A DNA stretch of 64,000 bases from Rhodospirillaceae bacterium UBA4468 (GCA_002389385.1 DGOK01000015.1:1-64000); one strand, 5' to 3'; numbered from the stretch's first letter, positions 16,766 through 28,542 are shown. The notes: generated by a model from the letters alone, not told the origin. Numbers and translations: made by a program.

Positions 16766-18214
16766 GTGAACGCAATGGATGACGCATTAAGTCGTATAAA
16801 AATTACAGGGGTGACCTGTGATTCTCGGCGCGTGAAACCAGGCTATGTATTCGCGGCATTATCCGGCAGCAATGTTGATGGACGTAAGTTTATCGATGAT
16901 GCTGTGGCGGCTGGTGCCGCTGCCGTTATTATCTCTAACGATGATGACGGGCCAAGTCTGGATATCCCGATCATTCGTGATGCTGATCCGCGCCGTCGCT
17001 ATGCCCGTGCATGTGCTAATTTCTATGGTGCGCAACCTTCCAATATCGGTGCGGTCACAGGTACCAATGGCAAGACGTCTGCCGCGTGGTTTGCCCGCCA
17101 ATTGATTAATGCTGCAGGATTTCCGGCCGCGAGCGCAGGGACGCTCGGTGTTCTTGGGACGTCTGCGGCGGGCGAAACTGTTGTTGAAAACTCGGGCGCA
17201 TTAACGACACCTGATCCCAGCGATCTGCATCATGATCTCAAGGCATTAGTCGATGCACATGTTGACCATCTTGTGCTTGAGGCATCGAGCCACGGTCTTG
17301 ATCAGCGACGCCTGGATGGTGTGCGTGTGCGGGCATGTGCGTTTACCAATTTCTCTCGTGACCATTTGGACTACCACCTTACCGAAGAGGCATATCTAGG
17401 GGCTAAGTTACGGTTGTTTGATACGCTCACAATCGATGGTGGCCATGCGGTCATCAACACTGATGCGCATTATGCCGAAGCGTTTATGAGTGCGGCGCAA
17501 CGACGCGATTTCAAAATTATTCGCGTGGGGTCTGAAGAGGATTGTGACTTCCGTCTGATCTCAGCCATGCCGGAAACGGGTGGCCTTGATATCGCTGTGT
17601 GTATTGATGGACAAAAGCAGCATATCGCATTGCCACTGGTCGGAAGTTTTCAGGCATCGAACGCTCTGGTCGCGTTGGCCCTCGTGTCGGCATTGGGTGT
17701 TGATACATCTGCAGCGATTGCGGGGATGACGACCCTTCAGCCAGCACCCGGTCGGATGCAGTTGTGTGGCAAGCATGCTTCAGGTGCAGCGGTTTATGTT
17801 GATTACGCGCACACGCCTGACGCCCTTGAAACAGTTTTGAAATCACTCCGTCCGCATACGAGTGGTAAATTACATGTTGTCTTTGGATGCGGCGGCGACC
17901 GTGACCCTGGCAAGCGTGTCTTGATGGGCAAAGCAGCTGCTGATTTTGCGGACAATGTCATTCTTACGGACGACAACCCGCGCACAGAAGATGCAGTGCT
18001 GATCAGAAAAGCCGCACTTGAAGGCGCACCGAACGCGGAAGAAATTAGTGATCGCCGTGTTGCTATTCAGGTTGCCGTCAAAGGGCTTCGAACCGGAGAC
18101 ATTCTGGTTATCGCAGGTAAAGGCCACGAACAGGGTCAGACCATTGGTGACACGGTACATCCTTTTAATGACGCCGATGAAGTTCAAGCAGCACTTGCTG
18201 GAGGTGACGCATGA
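16766..18214 (+). CDS. murE: UDP-MurNAc-L-Ala-D-Glu:meso-diaminopimelate ligase MurE
   Basis: About 482 residues. It adds meso-diaminopimelate to the peptidoglycan precursor in the cytoplasm. VTGTNGKTSAAWF is the ATP loop of the Mur ligases. The motif DNPRTED near the C-terminus is the one that selects meso-DAP over lysine. The open frame extends upstream over the end of ftsI. I place the start at GTG 16766, with ATG 16775 as a close alternative; neither has a strong ribosome binding site. All three Mur ligase domains are present. Confidence 0.95.
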   Translation: MNAMDDALSRIKITGVTCDSRRVKPGYVFAALSGSNVDGRKFIDDAVAAGAAAVIISNDDDGPSLDIPIIRDADPRRRYARACANFYGAQPSNIGAVTGTNGKTSAAWFARQLINAAGFPAASAGTLGVLGTSAAGETVVENSGALTTPDPSDLHHDLKALVDAHVDHLVLEASSHGLDQRRLDGVRVRACAFTNFSRDHLDYHLTEEAYLGAKLRLFDTLTIDGGHAVINTDAHYAEAFMSAAQRRDFKIIRVGSEEDCDFRLISAMPETGGLDIAVCIDGQKQHIALPLVGSFQASNALVALALVSALGVDTSAAIAGMTTLQPAPGRMQLCGKHASGAAVYVDYAHTPDALETVLKSLRPHTSGKLHVVFGCGGDRDPGKRVLMGKAAADFADNVILTDDNPRTEDAVLIRKAALEGAPNAEEISDRRVAIQVAVKGLRTGDILVIAGKGHEQGQTIGDTVHPFNDADEVQAALAGGDA

Positions 18215-19647
18215 GCAATAGCGACACATCGACAGGTCTCTGGACTGCAAAAGATGCTGAACGTGCAACCAACGGTGCGGCTGAAGGCGATTGGATTGCC
18301 AGCGGCGTATCGATTGATACGCGGGCCATCGAGCCCGGAGATTTATTCACGGCTATTCGCGGACCCAATCATGATGGTCATGACCATGTCGCTGACGCAT
18401 TGGCAAAAGGTGCCGCTGCAGCAATGGTTGAGCGCCAATTTAAGGGTGTGGCTTCAAGCGGTGACTTGCTCAAAGTCGCCGATACTGAACAAGGCTTGCG
18501 TGACTTAGCCGCTGCGGCACGTGCACGCAGTCATGCCAAAATTTGTGCTGTCACCGGAAGTGTTGGGAAAACCGGCACCAAGGAACTATTGAGCGCCGCA
18601 CTTGGCGCACATGGAAAAGTGACAGCCACCGAGGGCAATCTGAATAATCACTATGGTCTGCCGCTCAGCTTGGCGCGGATGCCTGCTGACAGCGATTTTG
18701 GCGTCTTTGAGATGGGCATGAACCATGTGGGTGAAATTTCCCCGCTTTCAAAATTGGCGAAACCCCATGTTGCGATTATCACGACGATTGCACCGGTGCA
18801 TATCGAATACTTCGATAGCCTTGAGGGTATTGCTGACGCCAAGGCAGAGATTTTCGAAGGCCTCGAGCCGGGCGGGACCGTTATCTTAAATAGGGACACG
18901 CCTTATTTTGATCGCTTGGTTGAAAAGGCCAAGGCTGCTGGTGCCGGGATGGTCTGGGGATTTGGTGTCCATTCATTTGCAAACGCACGGTTGCTGACCT
19001 ACGAGCCTGATATTGATGGCGCGCATGTCGAAGCCACGATTGGTTCGCATCATATCAAATATCGCTTGGGGATGCGCGGTAAGCATTGGGCATTAAATTC
19101 GCTCGCAGTGTTGATCGCGGCGCAGGCCATGGGTGTTGATCTGGACGTTGCAGCGGCTGCACTCAAAAACGTCACGCCGCCTAAAGGGCGCGGACTTGTT
19201 ATCCCGGTTCAGGTTGAAGACGGAAAATTCAACATTATCGATGAGACATATAACGCCAGCCCGATTGCTGTACGTGCAGCATTTGATGTACTTAGCGGCA
19301 CGAAACCAGGGCGTGGCGGCAGGCGCATTGTTGTGCTTGGTGATATGCTCGAGCTTGGTGACAAAACTGAGAACGCGCACATGTCATTAGTGGATGACAT
19401 TGTTGCGCACGATTTTGATCTCGCATTTGTATGTGGTCAGTACATGGCAGATGTTCACGATGCCCTCCCTGAAGATTTGCAGAGTGCCCGGGCATGCACA
19501 TCATCCAAACTCATTGAAAAACTCACACCGCATATACGTGCTGGTGATCTTGTGCTCGTCAAAGGATCTGCGGGCAGTCACATGGGTATTGTCGTCGATG
19601 CATTGCGTGCACTCGGTGCGACACCTTCTGTTGAAGGGGACGCGTAG
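18211..19647 (+). CDS. murF: UDP-MurNAc-tripeptide:D-Ala-D-Ala ligase MurF
   Basis: A 478-residue ATP-dependent ligase that adds the D-alanyl-D-alanine dipeptide, completing UDP-MurNAc-pentapeptide. [14 protein letters not shown] is the ATP-binding loop, and [14 protein letters not shown] and [10 protein letters not shown] are typical MurF segments. DETYNASP in the C-terminal half is also characteristic. It starts in an ATGA overlap with murE and ends 2 bases before mraY. Confidence 0.96.
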   Translation: MSNSDTSTGLWTAKDAERATNGAAEGDWIASGVSIDTRAIEPGDLFTAIRGPNHDGHDHVADALAKGAAAAMVERQFKGVASSGDLLKVADTEQGLRDLAAAARARSHAKICAVTGSVGKTGTKELLSAALGAHGKVTATEGNLNNHYGLPLSLARMPADSDFGVFEMGMNHVGEISPLSKLAKPHVAIITTIAPVHIEYFDSLEGIADAKAEIFEGLEPGGTVILNRDTPYFDRLVEKAKAAGAGMVWGFGVHSFANARLLTYEPDIDGAHVEATIGSHHIKYRLGMRGKHWALNSLAVLIAAQAMGVDLDVAAAALKNVTPPKGRGLVIPVQVEDGKFNIIDETYNASPIAVRAAFDVLSGTKPGRGGRRIVVLGDMLELGDKTENAHMSLVDDIVAHDFDLAFVCGQYMADVHDALPEDLQSARACTSSKLIEKLTPHIRAGDLVLVKGSAGSHMGIVVDALRALGATPSVEGDA

Positions 19648-19649
19648 GC

Positions 19650-20738
19650 ATGCTTTTTCATATTCTTTTTCCACTCGCTGAACAGTTCAGTGCTTTAAAC
19701 GTCTTCCGTTACATCACGTTCCGTACTGGCGGTGCGATGATGACGGCATTGATTGTGAGCTTTCTGTTCGGGCCGGTCATGATCGAAATCCTCCGTGCAC
19801 GACAAGGGCAGGGGCAACCGATCCGAGACGACGGGCCTGAAAGTCATTTGCTGACCAAGAAGGGCACACCCACGATGGGTGGGGTTTTGATCCTTCTGGC
19901 GGTGTGCTCTGCGACATTGTTATGGGCTGACCTGACCAATCCGTATATTTGGGCTGTTCTTGGTGTGACGGTTGGGTTTGGCATTATTGGTTTTATTGAT
20001 GACTTCCTTAAAGTCTCCAAGCACAACACCAAAGGCTTGTCTGGCAAGCTGAAGCTCGCGGGGCAGGTCTCAATTTCTGCCGTGGCGACGTTCTGGATTT
20101 TGAGCCACTTGCCGGGTGGCCTGCAGACAACATTGGCAGTGCCATTCTTCAAGGACTTGTTGGTGAATTTAAGCTGGATGTTCGTCGTATTTGCCGTGTT
20201 GGTTATGGTTGGCTCATCGAATGCAGTGAATTTGACGGATGGTCTTGATGGCTTGGCGATCGTTCCTGTGATGATTGCGGCGGGGGTGTTTGGCTTCATT
20301 GCGTATTTGGCGGGAAACACAATTTTCTCAGATTATCTGCAACTTCATTATGTGCCTGGTGCCGGTGAGCTTGCTGTTTTCTGCGGTAGTTTGGTCGGTA
20401 GCGGATTGGGTTTTTTATGGTTCAACGCACCGCCGGCAAAAGTCTTTATGGGCGATACAGGATCACTCGCACTTGGCGGCGCGCTTGGCGCGGTAAGTGT
20501 TGTGACCAAACATGAATTGGTGTTGGCCATCGTCGGTGGGCTTTTTGTTTTAGAAACCGTGTCTGTGATTGTTCAGGTGGTGTCTTTCAAATTGACGGGC
20601 AAGCGCGTTTTCGCGATGGCGCCGCTGCATCATCATTTTGAGAAAAAAGGTTGGGCTGAATCAACCATTGTTATTCGGTTCTGGATTATTGCATCCATTC
20701 TGGCACTCGCCGGGCTGGCAACGTTGAAGTTGAGGTAA
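19650..20738 (+). CDS. mraY: phospho-MurNAc-pentapeptide transferase MraY
   Basis: A 362-residue integral membrane enzyme with ten hydrophobic segments. It transfers phospho-MurNAc-pentapeptide to undecaprenyl phosphate, making lipid I. Family motifs are intact: [10 protein letters not shown] in the first cytoplasmic loop, GFIDDFLKV (the aspartate pair), [10 protein letters not shown] and [11 protein letters not shown]. The length is normal. Confidence 0.97.
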   Translation: MLFHILFPLAEQFSALNVFRYITFRTGGAMMTALIVSFLFGPVMIEILRARQGQGQPIRDDGPESHLLTKKGTPTMGGVLILLAVCSATLLWADLTNPYIWAVLGVTVGFGIIGFIDDFLKVSKHNTKGLSGKLKLAGQVSISAVATFWILSHLPGGLQTTLAVPFFKDLLVNLSWMFVVFAVLVMVGSSNAVNLTDGLDGLAIVPVMIAAGVFGFIAYLAGNTIFSDYLQLHYVPGAGELAVFCGSLVGSGLGFLWFNAPPAKVFMGDTGSLALGGALGAVSVVTKHELVLAIVGGLFVLETVSVIVQVVSFKLTGKRVFAMAPLHHHFEKKGWAESTIVIRFWIIASILALAGLATLKLR

Positions 20739-20744
20739 GCGTGA

Positions 20745-22190
20745 ATGATTGAAGTTTTCCCATTTATTGGCCTGCCAACCCCAGTTTTAGGATTGGGCCT
20801 TAGCGGCATTGCTGCTGCGCGCGCTTTGCATCAAGGCGGTGCCGAGGTGTGGGCATGGGATGACAATGAAGATGCCCGTAAACGTGCGGGAGAATACGAA
20901 GGGATCAATATTGTTGATCTCAGAACCATTGATTGGTCTGAAGCGACATCATTAATCCTAAGTCCAGGCATCCCGCATACGTTTCCAGAACCACATCCTA
21001 TTGTGAAGATGGCGCGCGACGCGGGCTGTGAGATTATCTGTGATGTTGAACTGCTGGCGCGGACACAACGTGATGCGGCCTTTGTTGGCATTACGGGCAC
21101 CAATGGTAAGTCCACCACGACGGCATTGATTGGACATATTTTTCAGGTTTCAGGACGTGAGGCTGAAATTGGCGGTAATCTCGGTATGCCTTCATGTGCA
21201 CTTGAGCCCTTAGGCCCAGATGGCACTTACATACTTGAGATGTCTTCCTATCAGTTGGAGCTGACGTTCTCGATCACATTTGATGTCGCTGTGTTGTTGA
21301 ATTTAAGTGCTGATCATCTTGAGCGTCACGGCGGTATGGATGGATACATCGCAGCCAAGCGCCAGATTTTCAATCGTCAGACCAAGCCACGAACAGCTGT
21401 AATTGGTATCGACGATTCTCTATGCCGTGCGATTTACGACGAGCTTTACGCCGTGGATGACCAGTTTGTCATTGGTGTCTCAACTAAAGAGCGTGTGCAT
21501 GGTGGCGTCTATGTCATCGATGGCAAAATGTTCGATGATACCGAAGGTAAAGAAACATTCGTGATGGACTTGCGCGATGTCGCAAGTCTGCAAGGCACAC
21601 ACAATTGGCAGAATGCGGCTGCTGCTTATGCCGCATGTAAGATGACCGGCATTCAGCCACACGCTGTCATGGCCTGTATCAATAGCTATCCAGGTCTTGT
21701 GCACCGCCAAGAAGCGGTTGTGATTGTTGATGGCGTCGGTTTTGTGAACGATTCGAAAGCAACCAATGGTGAAGCTGCCGCACGTGCACTGGCATGTTTT
21801 GATGATGTCTACTGGATATGTGGCGGACGTCCTAAAGCCACAGGGCTTAAAGCGTGTGAACCTCATTTTGACCGTGTCAGAAAGGCCTATCTAGTTGGCG
21901 AGGCTGCACTTACGTTCTCGCAGGAATTGGATGGCAAAGTACCGTTCGAAATTTCAGGCGATGTTGAGACTGCGACGAAACAAGCATTTGCAGACGCAAA
22001 GGCAGCAGGTCTTCCAGGTGCCGTTGTTTTGTTGTCACCAGCTGCGGCGTCCTTTGATCAATTCCCAAATTTTGAAGCGCGTGGCGATTTATTTAAAGAT
22101 GTTGCTGAGAATTTCCCAGGCGATCATCTCGATCCATTTGAAGAGCCGGGCGTGTTCCCTGGCGCAAGCCTATCTGGGGGCGATGCATGA
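20745..22190 (+). CDS. murD: UDP-MurNAc-L-alanine:D-glutamate ligase MurD
   Basis: A 481-residue Mur ligase that adds D-glutamate to UDP-MurNAc-L-Ala. An N-terminal Rossmann region (VLGLGLSGIAAARAL) precedes the ATP loop ITGTNGKSTTTALI. DSKATN and the ICGGRPKATGL segment in the C-terminal domain match MurD. It ends in a 4-base overlap with ftsW. The final 30 residues (HLDPFEEPGVFPGASLSGG) extend past the folded domain and look flexible. Confidence 0.96.
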   Translation: MIEVFPFIGLPTPVLGLGLSGIAAARALHQGGAEVWAWDDNEDARKRAGEYEGINIVDLRTIDWSEATSLILSPGIPHTFPEPHPIVKMARDAGCEIICDVELLARTQRDAAFVGITGTNGKSTTTALIGHIFQVSGREAEIGGNLGMPSCALEPLGPDGTYILEMSSYQLELTFSITFDVAVLLNLSADHLERHGGMDGYIAAKRQIFNRQTKPRTAVIGIDDSLCRAIYDELYAVDDQFVIGVSTKERVHGGVYVIDGKMFDDTEGKETFVMDLRDVASLQGTHNWQNAAAAYAACKMTGIQPHAVMACINSYPGLVHRQEAVVIVDGVGFVNDSKATNGEAAARALACFDDVYWICGGRPKATGLKACEPHFDRVRKAYLVGEAALTFSQELDGKVPFEISGDVETATKQAFADAKAAGLPGAVVLLSPAAASFDQFPNFEARGDLFKDVAENFPGDHLDPFEEPGVFPGASLSGGDA

Positions 22191-23320
22191 GCGCGCTTCA
22201 ACGCACAGATACAAGTTTATTGGGACGATGGTGGTGGACAGTGGATCGCTGGACATTGGCCGCGATTGCGATTTTGTTGGCATGCGGTGGTGTTATGACC
22301 TTGGCAGCGTCGCCAGCTGTGGCGGAACGTATTGATGTGGGATTATTTCATTTTGTAAAACGCCAGGCGGTTTTTTTAAGCCTTGCCGCGTTAACTATAA
22401 TTGGCGTGTCTTTGATGTCACCAAAAGGCATCTGCAGGCTCGCGATTTTGACCACTTTAGGTGCTTTGGTTTTGATGCTCATGACGCTGGTTTTTGGCGC
22501 AGAGATCAAGGGTGCAAGCCGTTGGTTATCAATTGGCGGGCTATCCCTTCAGCCATCTGAGTTCGTAAAACCTGGCATCGCAGTTGTCGCAGCATGGTTG
22601 TTTGCCCGTCAACGTATGGATGAGCGGTTCCCAGGCATTCAGATGTCGATTGCAGTTTATCTCGTCACGGTGGCGATCTTGTTGATGCAGCCGGATGTTG
22701 GCATGACGATTGTTGTCTCGGTTGTTTGGGGAACACAGTTCTTCGTTGCTGGCTTGCCGTTGGTTTTTGTCGCCCTGATCGCACTCACATTTATGGGTGC
22801 AGGTGTGGGCGCGTACTTTACCTTTGATCACGTGCAGCTTCGTGTTGATCGGTTCTTTGGGCCTGATTCAGAAATCGGCTATCAAGCGGCCCGCGCGATT
22901 GAGGCTTTCCAGCATGGCGGTATTCTTGGGCGCGGACCTGGCGAAGGCCGGGTCAAAGAAGTGCTGCCAGACGCGCATACAGATTTTATCTTTGCGGTTA
23001 CAGGTGAAGAGTTCGGCCTTTTGGCGTGTCTCGTCATTGTTGGCTTGTTTGCTTTCGTCGTGTTGCGTGGATTTGCCCACGTGATGAAACGTGACGACCT
23101 ATTTGTTCTATTGGCTGTAGCCGGTTTGCTGTCTCAGTTTGCCGTGCAAGCACTGATCAATATGGCGTCGAGTGTCAGTCTGATCCCACCCAAAGGAATG
23201 ACATTGCCGTTCATCTCATACGGCGGATCCTCAACGCTGGCTCTCGCCATTGGTATGGGTATGGTATTGGCGTTAACGCGTGAACGACCGGAAACGGGAG
23301 GTGCACGTTATGAGCACTAA
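22187..23320 (+). CDS. ftsW: peptidoglycan polymerase FtsW (SEDS family)
   Basis: A 377-residue SEDS protein with about ten membrane spans, the septal peptidoglycan glycosyltransferase that works with FtsI. Conserved segments include LSLQPSEFVKPG, DFIFAVTGEEFGLL and PPKGMTLPFISYGGSS near the C-terminus. The N-terminus is cytoplasmic and short. The last 11 bases overlap murG. Confidence 0.96.
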   Translation: MSALQRTDTSLLGRWWWTVDRWTLAAIAILLACGGVMTLAASPAVAERIDVGLFHFVKRQAVFLSLAALTIIGVSLMSPKGICRLAILTTLGALVLMLMTLVFGAEIKGASRWLSIGGLSLQPSEFVKPGIAVVAAWLFARQRMDERFPGIQMSIAVYLVTVAILLMQPDVGMTIVVSVVWGTQFFVAGLPLVFVALIALTFMGAGVGAYFTFDHVQLRVDRFFGPDSEIGYQAARAIEAFQHGGILGRGPGEGRVKEVLPDAHTDFIFAVTGEEFGLLACLVIVGLFAFVVLRGFAHVMKRDDLFVLLAVAGLLSQFAVQALINMASSVSLIPPKGMTLPFISYGGSSTLALAIGMGMVLALTRERPETGGARYEH

Positions 23321-24440
23321 CCGTCTGATTGTTTTGGCAGCTGGTGGCACAGGCGGACATGTCTTCCCTGCAGAAGCACTGGCGCGCGAGTTAAGTGGAC
23401 GTGGCTACAAGTTGACGTTGATAACGGATCAACGTGGTGGCGCTTATGGTGGCGCACTTGGTGAAATTGAAACGTTCCGCGTTCGTGCAGGTGGCATCGC
23501 GGGCAAAGGGCCTTTGGCGAAAGTTCGCAGTGTTGTCGAGCTGGGGTTGGGCACATATCAAGCGCGCAATCTTTTAAAAGATATGCAGCCCTGCGCTGTT
23601 GTTGGCTTTGGTGGGTATGCGTCAATTCCAACCATGATGGCAGCGGGTATACTTAATATCCCGACAATCTTACATGAACAGAATGCGGTGCTGGGTCGGG
23701 CAAATCGGTTGCTTGCAAAACGGGCAGCTGCGATTGCGGTTTCATTCCCTGAAAGCCGGGGCATTCCTGCAAGTGATACGGCAAAGATTACGCATACCGG
23801 CATGCCTGTGCGCAGCAACGTACTCAATGAGCGCGATGTTCCTTATCCATCTTTTACAGACAATAAGCCGTTTAACATTCTTGTCCTTGGTGGATCGCAG
23901 GGGGCGCGTGTCCTGAGTGAAGTCATTCCTGCAGCTATAGGGATGCTCTCCCCAGGTTTGCAAACGCGCATCAAAATTACGCAGCAATGTCGTCCTGAAG
24001 ATTTGGATAACGTGCGCGAACAATATCGTGCCATAAAGATCGATGCTGAACTTGAGAGCTTTTTTGATGATGTACCAAAACGATTAGCGGATGCGCATCT
24101 GATTATTTCTCGGTCTGGCGCATCAACAGTCGCTGAAATTCTGGCAGTGGGCCGTCCGGCACTTTTGATCCCATACCGATATGCGACCGATGATCATCAG
24201 TCATTAAATGCGCACGCTGTCGATGAAGTCGGCGCAGGCTGGTTGATTCCAGAAATTGATTTTACGGCTGACAGCTTGGCGGCACGATTGGAGTCCATGT
24301 TCGGCATGAAAACGGTTTTAGAAAAGGCTGCAAAAGCTGCCCGCAAAGCAAGTCGGCCAGATGCGACAGAGCGATTAGCAACACTTGTTGAAGAAACTTT
24401 GGCCGGTGTGAACGGCGATAACGAGAGGAAAGCTGCATGA
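23310..24440 (+). CDS. murG: UDP-GlcNAc:lipid I N-acetylglucosaminyltransferase MurG
   Basis: A 376-residue peripheral membrane GT-B glycosyltransferase that converts lipid I to lipid [18 protein letters not shown] is the N-terminal glycine-rich loop, [15 protein letters not shown] and [20 protein letters not shown] are the family motifs. I chose ATG 23310, which has GGGAGG just upstream, rather than the in-frame upstream ATG at 23280, which would overlap ftsW further. Confidence 0.96.
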   Translation: MSTNRLIVLAAGGTGGHVFPAEALARELSGRGYKLTLITDQRGGAYGGALGEIETFRVRAGGIAGKGPLAKVRSVVELGLGTYQARNLLKDMQPCAVVGFGGYASIPTMMAAGILNIPTILHEQNAVLGRANRLLAKRAAAIAVSFPESRGIPASDTAKITHTGMPVRSNVLNERDVPYPSFTDNKPFNILVLGGSQGARVLSEVIPAAIGMLSPGLQTRIKITQQCRPEDLDNVREQYRAIKIDAELESFFDDVPKRLADAHLIISRSGASTVAEILAVGRPALLIPYRYATDDHQSLNAHAVDEVGAGWLIPEIDFTADSLAARLESMFGMKTVLEKAAKAARKASRPDATERLATLVEETLAGVNGDNERKAA

Positions 24441-25876
24441 GATCGATCCCTCTCAATATAGGAAACCTTCATTTCGTTGGTATAGGCGGCATCGGGATGA
24501 GCGGTATCGCTGAAATCCTGCATAACTTGGGGTATAGTGTCCAAGGCTCAGACATTGCTGATAGCGCGAACGTCAAACGCTTGCGCGATCTTGGCATCAA
24601 GGTCTCGATTAGTCATGCCGCAGAGAATGTTGCTGATGCATCAGTCGTGGTGATTTCGTCCGCTGTTAAAGGCGACAACCCCGAAGTCATAGCAGCACGA
24701 GAGAAACTGCTTCCCGTCGTACGGCGTGCTGAGATGCTTGGCGAGCTGATGCGTCTTAAATGGTCAATTGCCGTTGGCGGTACGCATGGAAAGACAACAA
24801 CGACCTCGCTGATTGCAGCCGTCCTTGAAGCCGCCGCGCTTGATCCAACAGTCATCAATGGCGGCATCATCAATGCTTGGGGAACCAATGCCCGGTTAGG
24901 CGATGGCGAGTGGATGGTCTGTGAAGCTGACGAGTCAGACGGGACGTTCCTGAAACTTCCTGCGGCGATTGCAGTCGTTACCAATATCGATCCTGAGCAT
25001 CTGGATCACTACGGGACGTTCGATGAACTCCGAAAGGCGTTCGTGAACTTTGTAGAGAACATTCCATTCTATGGATTTGCTGCACTGTGTATTGATCATG
25101 CTGAAGTACAAGCGATGATCGCGCGTGTTTCAGACCGGCGCATCATTACTTACGGATTTAGTCCTCAAGCCGATGTGCGTGCTGAGAACATGACGACAGG
25201 CGCGAATGGCACAAGTTTCGACGTTGTCATCTCGGACCGTAAAACAGATGAGAGCCGGACAATTTCTGGCATCACGCTGGCGATGTATGGCGTGCACAAT
25301 GTTCAAAACGCGTTGGTAGCAGTGGCGATTGCGACCGAGATGGGTCTGGATGATGATGTCCTCAACCGCGCCCTTTCAACGTTCGAAGGGGTCAAACGTC
25401 GGTTCACCCAAACCGGCGTCGTGGACGATATTACAATCATTGATGATTACGGGCATCATCCGGTTGAGATTACCGCTGTCCTGAAAGCTGCACGTGAAGT
25501 TGCAAAAGAACGCGTGATCGCCGTGATGCAACCACATCGCTATACGCGGCTGCGTGATTTATTCGAAGATTTTTGCACCTGCTTTAACGATGCTGATGCG
25601 GTGATTATTGCTGACGTTTATGAGGCGGGTGAAGAGCCTATTGAAGGTATTAGTAAAGACACGCTGGTCGAAGGCCTTCGTGAACGCGGACATAGAACCG
25701 TGGTTGCGCTTGAAAATCCTGGAACTCTAGCGGCGGTCATCGACCAGACGGCCATGCCCGGTGATTACGTAGTCTGCTTGGGTGCTGGCAGTATTTCAAC
25801 TTGGGCCAATGCATTGCCTGATCAGCTTCGTGTAATTCGTGGACACACGCGGGAGGCTGCGAATGATGGCGGCTGA
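24437..25876 (+). CDS. murC: UDP-N-acetylmuramate:L-alanine ligase MurC
   Basis: A 479-residue ligase that adds the first amino acid of the stem peptide. [17 protein letters not shown] is the nucleotide-sugar binding loop, [14 protein letters not shown] the ATP loop, and [10 protein letters not shown] in the C-terminal domain is diagnostic of MurC. ATGA overlap with murG. Confidence 0.97.
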   Translation: MRSIPLNIGNLHFVGIGGIGMSGIAEILHNLGYSVQGSDIADSANVKRLRDLGIKVSISHAAENVADASVVVISSAVKGDNPEVIAAREKLLPVVRRAEMLGELMRLKWSIAVGGTHGKTTTTSLIAAVLEAAALDPTVINGGIINAWGTNARLGDGEWMVCEADESDGTFLKLPAAIAVVTNIDPEHLDHYGTFDELRKAFVNFVENIPFYGFAALCIDHAEVQAMIARVSDRRIITYGFSPQADVRAENMTTGANGTSFDVVISDRKTDESRTISGITLAMYGVHNVQNALVAVAIATEMGLDDDVLNRALSTFEGVKRRFTQTGVVDDITIIDDYGHHPVEITAVLKAAREVAKERVIAVMQPHRYTRLRDLFEDFCTCFNDADAVIIADVYEAGEEPIEGISKDTLVEGLRERGHRTVVALENPGTLAAVIDQTAMPGDYVVCLGAGSISTWANALPDQLRVIRGHTREAANDGG

Positions 25877-26810
25877 GCACGTGACTGAACATCTGATCAA
25901 TCGTTTACCAGCAGTGCGAGGGCGTCTTCGCGATGATGAGCCTATGGCCCGGTATACGTGGTTCCGTGTTGGCGGTCCGGCTGAAGTGTTGTTCGAACCG
26001 GCTGACATTGAAGACCTACAGTCTTTTCTAAAGGCGCGTCCATCCGACGTGCCGATTACGATCATTGGTGGCACCTCGAATATTCTGATCAGAGATGGCG
26101 GTATCCCCGGTATCACGATTCGACTGGGCAAGGCCTTTGCTAATATAGATATTCAAAGTGAACAGGTTCGTGTTGGTGCCGCAGCAGCTGACGTCAATGT
26201 TGCCAGGCGTACGGCTGAAGCTGGTGTAGCTGGACTTGAGTTTCTGGTCGGTATTCCAGGTACGATTGGCGGCGCACTGCGGATGAACGCGGGTGCTTAT
26301 GGAACCGAAATAAAAGACGTATTTCAATCAGCGGATGCGATCACTCAAGATGGTGAGTGTGTTCAGCTGGGCATAACCGAAATGGGCTTTGGTTATCGGC
26401 GCTGCACCGTGCCTTCGTCATATATATTCATTGGTGCGACGCTCCAGGGTACATCTGGGGATGTCACTGCAATTCAAGCCCGCATGAAAGACATCCAGGA
26501 AAGCCGTGAAACCACGCAACCGGTTCGTGAACGTACGGGTGGATCAACCTTTGCCAATCCAGAGGGTCATTCCGCATGGGCTTTAGTTGACGCCGCACGG
26601 TGCCGGGGCCTGAAGATCGGTGGGGCCATGGTCTCAGAAGCGCACACGAACTTTCTTATCAATACGGGCGATGCGACGGCGTTGGATATTGAAACGCTGG
26701 GCGAAGACGTCCGACGCCGGGTCAAAGAAGATTCAGGTATCGATTTGCATTGGGAAATTCGCAGGCTCGGTGTGCCAAACGAAACTGTATTACGCGAGGT
26801 GAGTACATGA
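25863..26810 (+). CDS. murB: UDP-N-acetylenolpyruvoylglucosamine reductase MurB
   Basis: A 315-residue FAD-dependent reductase making UDP-MurNAc. [15 protein letters not shown] and [12 protein letters not shown] bind FAD, and [12 protein letters not shown] and the GGSTFANP catalytic-serine segment follow. The lack of a large inserted domain fits type II MurB. ATG 25863 follows GGGAGG, while an in-frame GTG at 25839 lies deeper in murC. It overlaps murC by 14 bases and ddl by 4. Confidence 0.96.
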   Translation: MMAAEHVTEHLINRLPAVRGRLRDDEPMARYTWFRVGGPAEVLFEPADIEDLQSFLKARPSDVPITIIGGTSNILIRDGGIPGITIRLGKAFANIDIQSEQVRVGAAAADVNVARRTAEAGVAGLEFLVGIPGTIGGALRMNAGAYGTEIKDVFQSADAITQDGECVQLGITEMGFGYRRCTVPSSYIFIGATLQGTSGDVTAIQARMKDIQESRETTQPVRERTGGSTFANPEGHSAWALVDAARCRGLKIGGAMVSEAHTNFLINTGDATALDIETLGEDVRRRVKEDSGIDLHWEIRRLGVPNETVLREVST

Positions 26811-27712
26811 CGCGCCATGTAGCTGTATTGATGGGCGGATGGTCAGCCGAACGCGAAGTATCGCTGGCAAGCGGTGCCGCATGTGTCCAAGCACTTAAAG
26901 AAGCCGGGTTCGACGTTACACCGATTGATGTTCAGCGGGATATGGGGGCGTTGATAACACGCCTCTATCCGAAACCGGACGTCGTCTTTAATGCGTTACA
27001 TGGTCGGTATGGAGAAGATGGATGTGTGCAGGGCCTGCTTAATATTCTGAATATTCCGTACACGCATTCTGGTTTGATGGCGTCAGCCATGGCCATGGAT
27101 AAGCCAACGGCGAAACGATTGTTCGAAGAAGTCGGCATACCTGTAGCCAGTCATATTGTTGCCAGCGAAGAAGAGATTCGTAAAGGCGATCCTATGCCGA
27201 GACCTTATGTGATTAAGCCCTGCAATGAAGGATCGAGTGTTGGCGTTCACATCGTACGCGCGGGCGATAACGCGATGAATTTCGATGGTACGGGCTGGCC
27301 ACATGGTGAGCGGGTGATGGTCGAAGAGTTCATCGAAGGCCACGAATTTACCGTCGCTGTTATGGGTGATCGGGCTTTAACAGTCACAGATATTACAACG
27401 GAACGAAATTTTTACGATTATGACGCAAAATACGTTGATGGAGGTTCGGCGCATACGTTGCCGGCCAAAATTGATAAGGAAATTTTTGATGCCTGTATGG
27501 ATTACGCATTGAGAGCACATCAGATATTAGGCTGTCGTGGCATGACTCGTACCGACTTTAGGTATGACGGCGAACGCTTGGTGGCTCTTGAACTCAATAC
27601 GCAACCCGGCATGACAGCGACATCGCTGGGGCCGGAACAGGCTGAGTATGTGGGAATTTCATTCCCTGAATTGGTGACATGGATGGTCGATAACGCGGAG
27701 TGCGATGCATGA
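26807..27712 (+). CDS. ddl: D-alanine--D-alanine ligase Ddl
   Basis: A 301-residue ATP-grasp enzyme that makes D-Ala-D-Ala for MurF. VLMGGWSAEREVSL opens the protein, FNALHGRYGEDGCVQGLL is the substrate loop, KPCNEGSSVGVHIV the ATP clamp, and ELNTQPGMTATSLGPEQA holds metal ligands and the omega-loop region. ATG 26807 overlaps the murB stop. Confidence 0.96.
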   Translation: MTRHVAVLMGGWSAEREVSLASGAACVQALKEAGFDVTPIDVQRDMGALITRLYPKPDVVFNALHGRYGEDGCVQGLLNILNIPYTHSGLMASAMAMDKPTAKRLFEEVGIPVASHIVASEEEIRKGDPMPRPYVIKPCNEGSSVGVHIVRAGDNAMNFDGTGWPHGERVMVEEFIEGHEFTVAVMGDRALTVTDITTERNFYDYDAKYVDGGSAHTLPAKIDKEIFDACMDYALRAHQILGCRGMTRTDFRYDGERLVALELNTQPGMTATSLGPEQAEYVGISFPELVTWMVDNAECDA

Positions 27713-28542
27713 TGTTTGCACGCAAGAAAAAACAGAAGTCACAAGGTGTTGCACCGCGACCGCGCGTGCGCCCAATGTGGCGTCGTGCCTGGGTGGCGCC
27801 TCTTGTTGCTGGTGTTGTTATGGGCTCCTTCGCGGGTGGTAGCTGGTGGGCTTATAGTTCTGGCAACGCGGCGAAAGGTATTGAAAAAGTACGCTGGTCG
27901 GCGATTTCTGCAACCGCAACCATGGGCTTTCGCGTTAATGAAGTCATGGTGAGTGGTCGCCAACAGACGGAGCGTGAAATTCTTGTGAAGGCGCTCAACG
28001 TTGCCCGCGGCGCACCAATTCTGGCTTTTGATATTGCTGATGCAAAACGGCGCGTCGAAGCTTTGCCTTGGGTCCGAGCATCTACAATTGAGCGTATGCT
28101 GCCAGACACAATTTTGATATCCATCTTAGAGCGCGAGCCATTGGCGTTGTGGCAACTCGATAGCAAGTTGCATCTGATCGACGCTGAAGGCGAAGTCATC
28201 CTTAATGATGGGTTGGAAAATTATTCAGACCTTCTGATGGTTGTCGGCAACGGTGCAGAGACTGAGGCATCGGCTTTGATCGCCTTAATTGGAACCGAGC
28301 CAGCACTGATGCAACAAGTGAAGGCAGCGACTTGGATTGGCAGTCGACGCTGGAATGTTCATCTCAAGGGCGATATCGTTGTTCGCCTGCCGGAAGATGA
28401 CGCACAAAGCGCTTGGACCCGACTTGCCGAATACCACAAAAATCATCGCGTGTTGGATAAGAACGTCACCGTTCTTGATCTCCGCATTCCAGATCGATTG
28501 ATCGTTAAGACGGGGCCAAAAGGCTCGGGGCAAGAAACATGA
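27709..28542 (+). CDS. ftsQ: cell division protein FtsQ
   Basis: A 277-residue bitopic protein. A basic cytoplasmic tail (about 1-25) is followed by one membrane segment (about 30-50, VAPLVAGVVMGSFAGGSWWA) and a periplasmic POTRA domain starting FRVNEVMVSGRQQTEREIL. FtsQ links early and late divisome proteins with FtsL and FtsB. GGAG lies 8 bases before ATG 27709. It overlaps ddl and ftsA by 4 bases each. Confidence 0.93.
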   Translation: MMFARKKKQKSQGVAPRPRVRPMWRRAWVAPLVAGVVMGSFAGGSWWAYSSGNAAKGIEKVRWSAISATATMGFRVNEVMVSGRQQTEREILVKALNVARGAPILAFDIADAKRRVEALPWVRASTIERMLPDTILISILEREPLALWQLDSKLHLIDAEGEVILNDGLENYSDLLMVVGNGAETEASALIALIGTEPALMQQVKAATWIGSRRWNVHLKGDIVVRLPEDDAQSAWTRLAEYHKNHRVLDKNVTVLDLRIPDRLIVKTGPKGSGQET